A stretch of 64,000 nt of DNA from positions 147,565 through 211,564 of the forward strand of contig NZ_JAGGPS010000009.1 of assembly GCF_018613725.1 (NCBI RefSeq). The letters are read 5' to 3'. The stretch comes from Hymenobacter sp. ISL-91. GTDB lineage: Bacteria; Bacteroidota; Bacteroidia; Cytophagales; Hymenobacteraceae. Position numbers and translations under genes: made by a program. Below, piece by piece: positions 26,483 through 34,264 of the stretch; within the stretch, counting starts at the first letter, position 1, and each line of letters starts with the position of its first letter. The notes beneath the pieces were generated by a model that was not told where the DNA came from, searched no databases, and was given only the letters and a program-made list of their open reading frames with translations.

Positions 26483-28150
26483 CTACCGCTGCCCCCCGAA
26501 CTGCCGGCCGAAGAAGTCGCCGGGGTTCCAGCGGGGGCGCTCGGGGTTCTGGGCCACCAGGTAGCCGACCAGGAAGTTGAGCTGTACGTAGGTGCGGCCG
26601 GCTTCAAAATCAAACGTACCGCTCATATCGTCCTGGGGTTTGTGGTAGGTGAGGGCGCGCCATTGCTTTACCTGCTCGCTGAGGTTGTTGCGGCCGTCGG
26701 GCGTGCGGTTGCCGTACTTGAGGTGCAGCGCCGGGATGCCCTGGGCCACGAAACTGTACTGGTCGGAGCGGATAAAGCGGTTCTGCTCGGGCTCGGGGTC
26801 GTCTTCAATAGTCAGCTTGAGGTAGGCCGCTGCCTGCGCTACCGGCCCGGCCAGCGTGGAGTGCTGGGCCCCCAGCGGCACCACCGACAGCAGCGGCGCA
26901 ATCAGCGTCGGCATATCGGTGTTCACGTTGGCTACGAGGCTGGCAGCGGGCACGGTGGGGCGGGCCGCGAAGTAGGCCGAGCCCAGCAGGCCCAGCTCTT
27001 CGCCGGTTTGCAGTACCAGCAGAATGCTACGGGCCGGCTTCTGCTTGAGGCGCGAATAGATGCCGGCAATTTCAAGCACCGAGGCCACCCCCGTCGCGTT
27101 GTCGTGGGCGCCGTTGTAGATGGAGTCGCCGCGCACCGGCGCGCCCACGCCCAGGTGGTCGAGGTGAGCCGAATGCACCACGTATTCGTCGCGCAGCTTA
27201 GCATCAGAGCCCGTGATTTTGCCCACCACGTTGTAGGAGTCGAAATCCTGGTAAGCCGACTCCCAGCGGGCCGAAAGCGTGCCGGGCAGCGCCAACGGCG
27301 CGGGCTGACTGGCGCGCAGCCGCGGCATAATCTGGGCCGTATCAGAGGCAGCAGCGCGCAGCAGGGTTTGTAGTCCGGCGGCCGAGAGCGTGCCGGTAAA
27401 GGCCACCCCGGCGGGCCCGCTCACGAAGCCGCGGGCGGCGGCCACTTTGCCATCGGCCCCCAGCACGCTGGTGCTCGAAGCCAGCCGGGCCGGGTTGCCC
27501 GAAGCGGGCCGCAGTGTGGCAAACAGCACGCCCACCGCGCCGTGGGCCGCCGCCGTGCGTACGAGCTGGGTCTGGTCCTGGCTGGCGGCGGCCACGGTGC
27601 TCGGGAAAGCGGGTGGGGCGCCGCGCAGTACTACTACCACTTTGCCGCGGGCATCGAGCCCCTGGTAGTCATCGTAGTTTTCGGCGGGGGCCGAGATGCC
27701 GTAGCCCGCAAACACCAAGCCGGTGGCGGGCAGTTGCGCCACGGGCTGCTCGGGGTGGGGCAGCAGGCTGATGGCATCGAGCGGCAGCCCGGGCGCGTTG
27801 CCGGCGGGCTGGTAGCTGGCGCTGGCCCCCGGCTGCACCGTGGCCCGGCGCAGGCGCACCCGCTGCGTGAAGGCGCCATTTTCGCCGGCCGGTTCCACGC
27901 CCCGCGCTTTCAGTTGGGCTACCACATACTCGACAGCCAGCTGGTAGCCGGGCGTGCCGGGCTTGCGGCCCAGCAGCCGGTCGTCGGCCAGGTAGGCTGC
28001 GTGGGCCCGCATGGCGTCGGGCCGCACCTGGGCCAGGGCACGGCGCACCGGCTTGGGCAGGCTTAGCGCGGCAGGAGAGGAAGGTTGGGCGGCGGCCCCC
28101 AGAACGGGCAACAGCAGGGTAGGCAGCAGGAGCAGGGCGGGGAATTTCAT
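26483..28150 (-). CDS. M28 family zinc metallopeptidase with PA domain
   Basis: 555-aa secreted peptidase. A signal peptide (MKFPALLLLPTLLLPVLGAAA) is followed by a helical N-terminal part, a PA (protease-associated) insert (about 150-280: VFAGYGISAPAENYDDYQG) and the catalytic M28 domain. Zinc ligands and catalytic residues are visible as HSAHLDHLG, NGAHDNATG, TGEELGLLGS and NVNTDMPT. The layout matches aminopeptidases such as those of the Vibrio/Streptomyces group, so it probably trims N-terminal residues in the periplasm. The same strand as the acetyltransferase gene upstream, 54 nt away. Confidence 0.9.
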   Translation of the reverse strand: MKFPALLLLPTLLLPVLGAAAQPSSPAALSLPKPVRRALAQVRPDAMRAHAAYLADDRLLGRKPGTPGYQLAVEYVVAQLKARGVEPAGENGAFTQRVRLRRATVQPGASASYQPAGNAPGLPLDAISLLPHPEQPVAQLPATGLVFAGYGISAPAENYDDYQGLDARGKVVVVLRGAPPAFPSTVAAASQDQTQLVRTAAAHGAVGVLFATLRPASGNPARLASSTSVLGADGKVAAARGFVSGPAGVAFTGTLSAAGLQTLLRAAASDTAQIMPRLRASQPAPLALPGTLSARWESAYQDFDSYNVVGKITGSDAKLRDEYVVHSAHLDHLGVGAPVRGDSIYNGAHDNATGVASVLEIAGIYSRLKQKPARSILLVLQTGEELGLLGSAYFAARPTVPAASLVANVNTDMPTLIAPLLSVVPLGAQHSTLAGPVAQAAAYLKLTIEDDPEPEQNRFIRSDQYSFVAQGIPALHLKYGNRTPDGRNNLSEQVKQWRALTYHKPQDDMSGTFDFEAGRTYVQLNFLVGYLVAQNPERPRWNPGDFFGRQFGGQR

Positions 28151-28204
28151 CAGGCGAACATACGCCGAAAAGTTCTTGCTGACTCCGCAAAGGCCAGTTC
28201 AGAC

Positions 28205-28654
28205 CTACGCCCGCACCATGTGGATATGCGGAATATCGTCCTCCAGATACCCTGCGCCCACTTGCCGGAAACCGAAGCTCTCGTAGAACTCCTGCAAATA
28301 CAACTGGGCCCCAATCTGGATGGGTTGCGGGCCGAATAACTGCCCGACGCCTGCAATGGACTCGTGCAGCAGCTCGCGGCCCAGCCCGGTGCGGCGGTAG
28401 CGGGGGCTGCTCACCACCCGCCCGATGCTGGCCTCGGGGAAGGCCACGCCGGGCCCGAATAGCCGGGCGTAGGCCGCCAACTCGTCGTTGGGCGCGTGGC
28501 CCAGCAGGTGCCAGGCCGTTTGGTCGAGCCCGTCGATGTCCTGAAACGGGCAGGTTTGCTCGACCACGAACACTTCGGAGCGCAGCTGCAGCAGCGCGTA
28601 CAGCTCAGTGGTGGTCAGGTCGGCGAAGGGTTTGAGAGTCCAGGTAAGGGGCAT
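28205..28654 (-). CDS. ElaA-like GNAT acetyltransferase
   Basis: 149-aa GNAT-fold protein, the usual ElaA length. Family features are ELYALLQLRSEVFVVEQTCP near residue 16, then QDIDGLDQTAWHLLG, the acetyl-CoA loop VSSPRYRRTGLGRELL, and LYLQEFYESFGFRQVG. The substrate of ElaA is unknown. The ATG at 28654 aligns with the E. coli ElaA N-terminus; an upstream frame extension would read through a repeat. A perfect -7 box lies only 4 nt before the ATG on the minus strand. Confidence 0.88.
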   Translation of the reverse strand: MPLTWTLKPFADLTTTELYALLQLRSEVFVVEQTCPFQDIDGLDQTAWHLLGHAPNDELAAYARLFGPGVAFPEASIGRVVSSPRYRRTGLGRELLHESIAGVGQLFGPQPIQIGAQLYLQEFYESFGFRQVGAGYLEDDIPHIHMVRA

Positions 28655-28658
28655 GGGG

Positions 28659-28666
28659 CAAAGGTA
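28659..28666 (-). promoter_or_regulatory. -7 promoter box (TACCTTTG) abutting the elaA-like start
   Basis: Minus-strand TACCTTTG, a perfect TAnnTTTG match, is separated from the ATG by CCCC only. If active, transcription would begin on the start codon (leaderless mRNA). Confidence 0.5.
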
Positions 28667-28680
28667 GTAGCCGGGGGCGG

Positions 28681-28755
28681 TTGTCAGTGCAGAACGAGAT
28701 TCTTCGACCCTGGCTCCATGCGCCACATGCTCTGAATGACGTTCCACACTGACAA
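28681..28755. repeat. Half-copy of the GTCAT-core repeat, with paired outer ends
   Basis: The outer ends TTGTCAGTGcAGAACG (from 28681) and CGTTCcACACTGACAA (to 28755) pair. Inside, only the right-hand half of the core is present: GAGATTCTTCGACC then CTCTGAATGAC. It looks like a deletion derivative of the elements at 4446 and 2406. Confidence 0.65.
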
Positions 28756-28778
28756 ACGGCAACTATCCACCGAACCCG

Positions 28779-28814
28779 ACGCTTCATCCGCTTCATCCGA
28801 CGCTTCGGTAACGG
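28779..28814 (+). promoter_or_regulatory. Candidate activator site upstream of the TonB receptor
   Basis: A 36-bp element with the direct repeat ACGCTTC at 28779 and 28800 (21-bp period), ending GGTAACGG. It matches the element at 31252-31287 in 33 of 36 positions and ends 27 nt before a CACTTTTG -7-like box (28842-28849), the same distance as in the second copy. The geometry suits a LytTR-type activator dimer. Confidence 0.6.
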
Positions 28815-28871
28815 CGAGTTTCAGCGGCCCCGGCGGCGGCGCACTTTTGGGCATCCCTTCACTGCCCCGCC

Positions 28872-31067
28872 ATGAAACGCCTCCTGCTGCTTCCGTTGCT
28901 ACTACTGACCTTCTCCAGCTTCGCCCAAACCACCCTGCGCGGTACCGTGCGCGACGCCGGCGGCCAGGCATTGCCGGGCGTAAACGTATTCGTGCGCGGC
29001 ACTTTCGATGGGGCCAGCACCGACTTGCTGGGCCGGTTTCGGTTTGAAACCACGGCCCCGGCGGGCGCCTACGTGGTGCAGGCCAGTCTGCTGGGCTTCA
29101 TTACCAGCGAAAAAACGCTGACCCTGCCTGCCCCAGCTGCGCCGCTGAGTTTCGTGCTGAAAGGCGAGCCGCACGCGCTGGGTTCGGTGGTAATTACGGC
29201 CGGGGCCTTCGAGGCCAGCGACGAGCACCGCAGCGCCGCCCTCAACACCCGCGACATTCAGACCACGGCCGGAGCACTGGCCGATGTGGCGGCGGCTTTC
29301 AACACGCTGCCGGGCACCACGCGGGTAGGAGAGGACGGCCTGCTGTTCGTGCGGGGCGGAGCGGCTTCGGAAACCAAGGTGTACCTCGATGGCCTGCTGG
29401 TGCAGAATCCGTTTAATGCTACCGTGGCCGCGGTGCCGGCCCGGGGGCGGTTTTCGCCCAGCCTGTTTAAGGGTACGGTGTTCAGCACGGGCGGCTACTC
29501 GGCGCTGTACGGGCAGGCGCTGTCGGGGGTGTTGCTGCTAAATTCGACCGACCTCGCGCCCGAAACCCAGACCGGGCTGTCGGCTACCTCCGTGTTTCTG
29601 GGGGCCTCGCGCACCAAGCGTTGGGAGCGGACTTCGCTGGCCCTGAGCGCCGACTACACCAACCTGACGCCCTACGCCAAACTGCTTCCCCAGAACGTGC
29701 GCTGGGACCAGGCCCCGCGCGGGCTGGCCTCGTCGGCGAGCCTGCAGCACCGCACCGGCCAGGCCGGCATGCTGAAAGTGTATGGCACGCTCACGGGCCA
29801 GCAGCTGCAGATTGGGCAGCCCAGCCCCGAGCCGGCCGGCACGCAAACCGTGGGGCTGCGCGGAGCCAACGCCTACCTCAACGCCACGTTTCGGGGGCCG
29901 TTGCGCCGGGGCTGGAGCCTGCAGAGCGGCCTGGCCCTGAGCCGCGACGACCAGCGCCTGCGCCCCGACTCGGTGCGGCTGCGCACGCTGGAGCAGGCGC
30001 TGCTGGGCCGGCTGGTACTCATCAACGACTCGGTGCATGCCCGCTTCAACCTGAAAATAGGGGCCGAAGGGCTGGTGCAGCAGGTGAGCCAGACGGTGCA
30101 GCCCAACGCCGCCAGCCCGCTTACCTACCGGCCGGAATTTGGCGAGCAGCGCCTGGCGGGCTTCGTGGAAAGCGACTTTCAGCTGAGCGACCGGCTGGCG
30201 GGCCGGGTAGGGGGCCGCACCGAGTATTCGGGGCTGCTGGGCGCCTGGAACGCCGCGCCCCGGCTGGCCCTGGCCTACCAGACCACCGCCAGCAGCTCGC
30301 TCTCGGCCGCTTATGGCCACTTCTACCAAACGCCCGACAACGGCCTGCTGCTGGTGGCCGCGCCCCGGCTACGCTTCGAGCGGGCCCGGCACGCGGTGCT
30401 TACCTACCAGTACACCCACAACGGCCGGCTGCTGCAACTCGAAGGCTACCACAAAACCTACGGCCGGCTCGTGCGCTTCGACGACCGGCAACCTCGCAAC
30501 CCCCAGGCCTACGACAACGGCGGCGCCGGCTACGCCCGCGGCCTCGACTTGCTCTGGCGCGACCGGAAGAGCCTGAAAAACCTGGAGTACTACGTCAGCT
30601 ACGGCTTCCTGGACACCAAGCGGCAGTTTCGGCAGGACCCGGTGCTGGCCGTGCCCACCTTCGCGGCCCGCCACAACGTGTCGGTGGTGACGAAGTACTG
30701 GCTGCCCGCGCTGCATACGCTGGTTGGGGCCACCTACAGCTACGGCAGCCCCCGCCGCTACCACGACCTCAACCAGCCCGAAGCCGGCTACAACCAGGGC
30801 CGCCTGCCCGCCTTCCAGGAGCTGAGCCTGAACGCCAGCTACCTCACCAAGCTGTTCGGGCAGTTTACCATCGTGCATCTGGCCCTCAACAACGTGCTGG
30901 GCCAGCCCAACGTGTTTGGCTACCGCTACGCCCAGCGCCCCGATGCCGCCACCGGCCAGCACAACCGCGTGGCCATTACGCCCACCGCCCCGCGCATGGT
31001 GTTTCTGGGCGTGTTTGTCAGCATCAACAAGCAAAACCCCGCCAGCGTGAACGAGCGGCCGGAATGA
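28872..31067 (+). CDS. TonB-dependent receptor
   Basis: 731-aa outer-membrane receptor. Signal peptide MKRLLLLPLLLLTFSSFA; CarboxypepD-like domain (about 22-100: LRGTVRDAGGQALPGVNVFV); plug (GEDGLLFVRGGAASETKVYL); barrel to the C-terminus. Shorter than the receptor at 22828. Start at ATG 28872 is set by the signal peptide. The upstream 36-bp element and -7-like box are shared with the TPR-protein gene at 31377, suggesting co-regulation, probably by the LytTR regulator encoded at 33395. Ligand unknown; no SusD partner is adjacent. Confidence 0.92.
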   Translation: MKRLLLLPLLLLTFSSFAQTTLRGTVRDAGGQALPGVNVFVRGTFDGASTDLLGRFRFETTAPAGAYVVQASLLGFITSEKTLTLPAPAAPLSFVLKGEPHALGSVVITAGAFEASDEHRSAALNTRDIQTTAGALADVAAAFNTLPGTTRVGEDGLLFVRGGAASETKVYLDGLLVQNPFNATVAAVPARGRFSPSLFKGTVFSTGGYSALYGQALSGVLLLNSTDLAPETQTGLSATSVFLGASRTKRWERTSLALSADYTNLTPYAKLLPQNVRWDQAPRGLASSASLQHRTGQAGMLKVYGTLTGQQLQIGQPSPEPAGTQTVGLRGANAYLNATFRGPLRRGWSLQSGLALSRDDQRLRPDSVRLRTLEQALLGRLVLINDSVHARFNLKIGAEGLVQQVSQTVQPNAASPLTYRPEFGEQRLAGFVESDFQLSDRLAGRVGGRTEYSGLLGAWNAAPRLALAYQTTASSSLSAAYGHFYQTPDNGLLLVAAPRLRFERARHAVLTYQYTHNGRLLQLEGYHKTYGRLVRFDDRQPRNPQAYDNGGAGYARGLDLLWRDRKSLKNLEYYVSYGFLDTKRQFRQDPVLAVPTFAARHNVSVVTKYWLPALHTLVGATYSYGSPRRYHDLNQPEAGYNQGRLPAFQELSLNASYLTKLFGQFTIVHLALNNVLGQPNVFGYRYAQRPDAATGQHNRVAITPTAPRMVFLGVFVSINKQNPASVNERPE

Positions 31068-31236
31068 GTTGCTAGTTGTCAGTTGCTAGTTGTCAGGAAA
31101 CCGGGTCATGCTGAGCGGAGCCGAAGCAGCTCTACCGCAGCGGTAATCCTGTCGAATACAACGAAGCAATAGAGACGCTTCGACTCCGCTCAGCATGACC
31201 CGGTTTCCTGACAACTAGCAACTGACAACTAGCAAC
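31068..31236. repeat. Long nested inverted repeat (GTCAT-core family, copy 5)
   Basis: 59-nt arms (31068-31126 and 31178-31236) with a single mismatch around 51 nt. Outer parts are two tandem copies of GTTGCTAGTTGTCA, inner part GTCATGCTGAGCGGAGCCGA. The left arm begins on the base after the TonB receptor's TGA stop. It separates the receptor from the 31252 element. Confidence 0.94.
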
Positions 31237-31251
31237 TGACAACTGAATCCC

Positions 31252-31287
31252 ACGCTTCATCCGGCTTATCCGACGCTTCGGTAACGG
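31252..31287 (+). promoter_or_regulatory. Candidate activator site upstream of the TPR protein
   Basis: Second copy of the 36-bp element: ACGCTTC at 31252 and 31273 (21-bp period), ending GGTAACGG. It is 27 nt upstream of CACCTTTG (31315-31322), a -7-like box. The flanking sequence, GAAAGTTTTGGCGG and similar, is also conserved with the first copy for about 8 nt. Confidence 0.6.
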
Positions 31288-31376
31288 AAAGTTTTGGCGG
31301 CGGCGGCTGGGCGCCACCTTTGAAACAGCAAAACCAGCCAGTGCTTACCTCTCAACCTCTTACGCCCTTATTACCC

Positions 31377-32075
31377 ATGAAAAAGCCTCTGCTCACCCTC
31401 GCCCTCGTTGCCGCTTCCCTGGCCTCTTTCGCTCAGAAACCCGTCCCTGCTGCTCCTGCGCTGGCCGCCGCGCCGGCCGATGCCTACACCACCCTGATGA
31501 CGGCCGCCGTTGCGGAGCTGATGAGCACCGGCGACCCGGCCGCCCTTAAAGCCAGCGCCGCCAAAATGGAGCGCGCCGCCGCCGTAAAACCCCAGGACTG
31601 GCTACCGCGCTACTACCAGGCCTACGCCCTGCTCATCCACACGTTCCAGAGCAAGGAAGACGGCGACGCGAAAGACCAAACCCTCGACCAGGCCGAGGCG
31701 GCCCTGGCCCAGGCCCGCAAGCTGGCCGGAGCCGACGAATCGGAGCTACTGGTGCTACAGGCGTACATCCATCAGGCGCGGCTGAGCATTTCGCCCATGC
31801 TGCGCTCCATGAAGTATTCGGGCCTGGTGAACGAAGCCGTTGAAAAGGCCATCCAACTCAATCCTGCCAATCCCCGGGCGTATCTGGTGCAGGGCAACAA
31901 CCTGTACTACACGCCCGCCATGTTCGGGGGCGGGGCCGAGGTGGCCAAACCTGTTTTCCTGAAGGCTAAAGCGCACTACGCGACGTTTAAACCGGCCTCC
32001 CGGCTGGCACCCAACTGGGGCGAGCGGCAGGTGAACGGCCGGCTGAAAGCCTACGAAACGGCCGCCGTGAAATAG
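31377..32075 (+). CDS. Secreted TPR-like protein
   Basis: 232-aa protein with signal peptide MKKPLLTLALVAASLASFAQ. The mature part is Ala-rich helical: RYYQAYALLIHTFQ, DQAEAALAQARKLAG and AIQLNPANPRAYLVQGNNLY look like tetratricopeptide repeats. Probably periplasmic. Its start ATG at 31377 is set by the signal peptide; nineteen in-frame codons upstream are not signal-like. The upstream 36-bp element and -7-like box match those of the TonB receptor at 28872, so the two products probably act in the same response. The exact role is unknown. Confidence 0.8.
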   Translation: MKKPLLTLALVAASLASFAQKPVPAAPALAAAPADAYTTLMTAAVAELMSTGDPAALKASAAKMERAAAVKPQDWLPRYYQAYALLIHTFQSKEDGDAKDQTLDQAEAALAQARKLAGADESELLVLQAYIHQARLSISPMLRSMKYSGLVNEAVEKAIQLNPANPRAYLVQGNNLYYTPAMFGGGAEVAKPVFLKAKAHYATFKPASRLAPNWGERQVNGRLKAYETAAVK

Positions 32076-32185
32076 GCCGGCGGGCAGGAGTAGGGGCTTT
32101 CGGGCTGCTGCCGCCACCGCTGCCGCCGCGCTGGTTTCCCCCGCTTTCGATACCTTCCACCCCATATACCGTCAAGGTTCTACCT

Positions 32186-33307
32186 GTGAAAGCCGACTCT
32201 ATTTCCGCCTACACTGCTTCGGCTACCTCACCACCAACTACGGCGGCCGAACGCAACGACCTTTCGCGGTATTACCCGCACCGTAATTTGTGGAAGGGCC
32301 TGGGGCTGATGACGCTTATTGCGTTTGGGCTGGCGCTGCTGTTCAACGCAGGCAGGCACCCGATCTGGAGCGAGAAGTTTCTGGTGACCTTTGCCTACAA
32401 CTTCTTTTACACCACCGGACTGTGGCTGGCTAACGGCTACCCCTCGGAATGGCTCAACCGCCGCGTCGACTGGACCCGGCAGCCCATCAAGCGGTTTCTG
32501 CTCACGATTGGCCTTTCGATAGTGCTGTCGTTGCTGGTTATTATAGTCGTCGATGGCAGTTTCCGGGTCTTCTACCACCACCGCCCGCTTAGCTCGCTTA
32601 CCTGGCAAACGTTTGTCGTTCCGCTGCTGATTACGGTGGTCGTGTCGTTGTTTATGCACAGTCGGGCGTTTCTGATGGGCTGGCGCGAAACGGCTATCCG
32701 GGCCGAGCGGCTGCAAACCGAAAACGCCCGCGCCCAGGCCGATTCGCTGCGCCGCCAGCTCGACCCGCACTTTCTGTTCAACTCCCTCAACGCCCTCACC
32801 TCGCTCGTGGAGGACGAGCACGACCCGGCCCGCGCCTCCCGCTTCATCCGCCAGCTCAGCCAGGTGTATCGCTACGTGCTCGACCACCAAAACCAGGAGT
32901 TGGTGCCGCTAACCGAGGAGCTGGCCTTTGCCGAAAGCTACCTGTTTTTGCAGCGCACGCGCTTGGGCGAAGGCGTGCAGGTAGCAATGCACCTGCCCCC
33001 GGCCGCCGAGCTGCAGGCGCTGCTGGTGCCCCCGCTGGCGCTGCAGCTGCTCCTCGAAAATGCCCTCAAGCACAACGCCACGTCCCGCCACAACCCACTA
33101 CGCCTCGTTATCGAGTTCGATGCGGAAGCCCGCCAGCTCGTAGTGCGCAACTCGCGCCTGCCCCGCCTGGTGGCCGAGGCCGAATCGACGGGACTGGGCC
33201 TGTCCAACCTGCAGGCCCGCTATGCCTTCCTCACGCCCAAACCTGTGCTCATCACCCAATCGGAAACCGAGTTTGTCGTAACGCTGCCGGTGCTGGAGCT
33301 GCGGTGA
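32186..33307 (+). CDS. LytS/YehU-type sensor histidine kinase
   Basis: 373-aa membrane histidine kinase. Four hydrophobic segments (about 38-54, 65-84, 104-122, 142-158) precede a helical linker. The His_kinase motif QLDPHFLFNSLNALTSL places the phosphorylated His at residue 195. The ATPase domain has the N-box QLLLENALKHN and the G-box STGLGLSNL. There is no PAS or other recognisable sensor domain, so the signal is probably read by the membrane part. GTG at 32186 is the start; no ATG lies upstream in frame within the spacer. The response regulator at 33395 follows, 87 nt away. Confidence 0.93.
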   Translation: MKADSISAYTASATSPPTTAAERNDLSRYYPHRNLWKGLGLMTLIAFGLALLFNAGRHPIWSEKFLVTFAYNFFYTTGLWLANGYPSEWLNRRVDWTRQPIKRFLLTIGLSIVLSLLVIIVVDGSFRVFYHHRPLSSLTWQTFVVPLLITVVVSLFMHSRAFLMGWRETAIRAERLQTENARAQADSLRRQLDPHFLFNSLNALTSLVEDEHDPARASRFIRQLSQVYRYVLDHQNQELVPLTEELAFAESYLFLQRTRLGEGVQVAMHLPPAAELQALLVPPLALQLLLENALKHNATSRHNPLRLVIEFDAEARQLVVRNSRLPRLVAEAESTGLGLSNLQARYAFLTPKPVLITQSETEFVVTLPVLELR

Positions 33308-33394
33308 GTTGGAAACGGCTGTAGTGCGAAGCTACGGCCGTGCAGATTGCACTATCACCGTTCGATTTTTCAACTTTCAACCCGTACTTCTCAC

Positions 33395-34183
33395 TTGACT
33401 CCTCTCCGCGCCCTTATTATTGAAGACGAGCCGCTGGCCGCCACGCGCCTGGCCGGACTGCTGCAAAAACAGCCGATGCCGGTAGTAGTGGTGGGCATGG
33501 CCGAATCGGTGGCCGAAGCTGAGGCGCTGCTCCGCAACCCCGGCACCCCGCCCGACGTGCTGCTGCTCGATATCCATTTGGCCGACGGGCTGAGCTTCGA
33601 GCTGTTCGAGCGGTTGGAAATCCGCTGCCCGGTCATCTTCACCACGGCCTACGACAAGTACGCGCTGCGGGCTTTCAAAGTGAACAGCATCGACTACCTG
33701 CTCAAGCCCATTGCCCCGGAAGAGTTGACGGCCGCCCTGCAAAAGCTGGTGCAGCGCCGCGAGGCAGCCCCGGCCCCGGCGTTTGATGCGGCCCTGCTGG
33801 CCCAGGTACTGGCGCAGGCCCGGCAGCCGGTCCGCGAGTACAAGTCGCGCTTCGTGGTGCGGGTGGGTGAGCACCTGAAAGCCGTGCCGGTCGAGGACAT
33901 TGCTTACTTCGCCAGCCTCGAAAAAGCCACGCTGCTGCACACCCACGAAGGCCGCCGCCTGGTAGTCGATTACACCCTGGAGCAGCTGGAGGCCCTGCTC
34001 GACCCGCGCGAGTTCTTTCGCCTTAACCGCGCCTACTTGGCCCGCGCCACCGCCATCCGCGACATCATCCACTACACCAACTCACGCCTGCAAACTATTC
34101 TGCAGCCCGCCCCACCCGACAACGACACGGTGCTGGTAAGCCGCGAGAAAGTCAGCACCTTCAAGGAGTGGCTGGATAGGTAA
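33395..34183 (+). CDS. LytTR-family response regulator
   Basis: 262-aa two-domain regulator. The receiver domain (1-120) has the acidic pocket IIEDEP, the phosphorylated Asp at residue 59 (VLLLDIHLADG), Thr in FTTAYD and Lys in YLLKPI. The C-terminal LytTR DNA-binding domain (about 155-262) includes SRFVVRVGEHLKAVPVEDI and REFFRLNRAYLARATAIRDI. LytTR proteins bind two 9-bp direct repeats about 21 bp apart, which is the geometry of the elements at 28779 and 31252. Start is uncertain: TTG at 33395 sits just before TPLRALIIEDEP, while an earlier in-frame TTG at 33347 would add sixteen residues. The stop TAA lies within a hairpin. Confidence 0.9.
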   Translation: MTPLRALIIEDEPLAATRLAGLLQKQPMPVVVVGMAESVAEAEALLRNPGTPPDVLLLDIHLADGLSFELFERLEIRCPVIFTTAYDKYALRAFKVNSIDYLLKPIAPEELTAALQKLVQRREAAPAPAFDAALLAQVLAQARQPVREYKSRFVVRVGEHLKAVPVEDIAYFASLEKATLLHTHEGRRLVVDYTLEQLEALLDPREFFRLNRAYLARATAIRDIIHYTNSRLQTILQPAPPDNDTVLVSREKVSTFKEWLDR

Positions 34184-34220
34184 CTCACCGGGTAGTTGAT
34201 GTTCAACTACCCGGTGAGTT
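34182..34220. terminator. Hairpin overlapping the LytTR-gene stop codon
   Basis: Perfect 18-bp stem (34182-34199 with 34203-34220) and 3-nt loop. Its left arm starts inside the TAA stop (34181-34183). No T run follows, so it is a stem-loop terminator of the U-less kind or an mRNA-end stabiliser. It is 45 nt from the stop of the convergent gene, so it could serve both. Confidence 0.6.
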
Positions 34221-34264
34221 GCACCAGTTGGGTAACGGGTTGAGTTAAGCCGAACTGAAGCCGG

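Noticed and set aside
29621..31075. 484-aa alternate-frame plus ORF
   Set aside because: Shadow of the TonB receptor at 28872-31067, rich in Arg, Pro and Ala; no start signal or motif.
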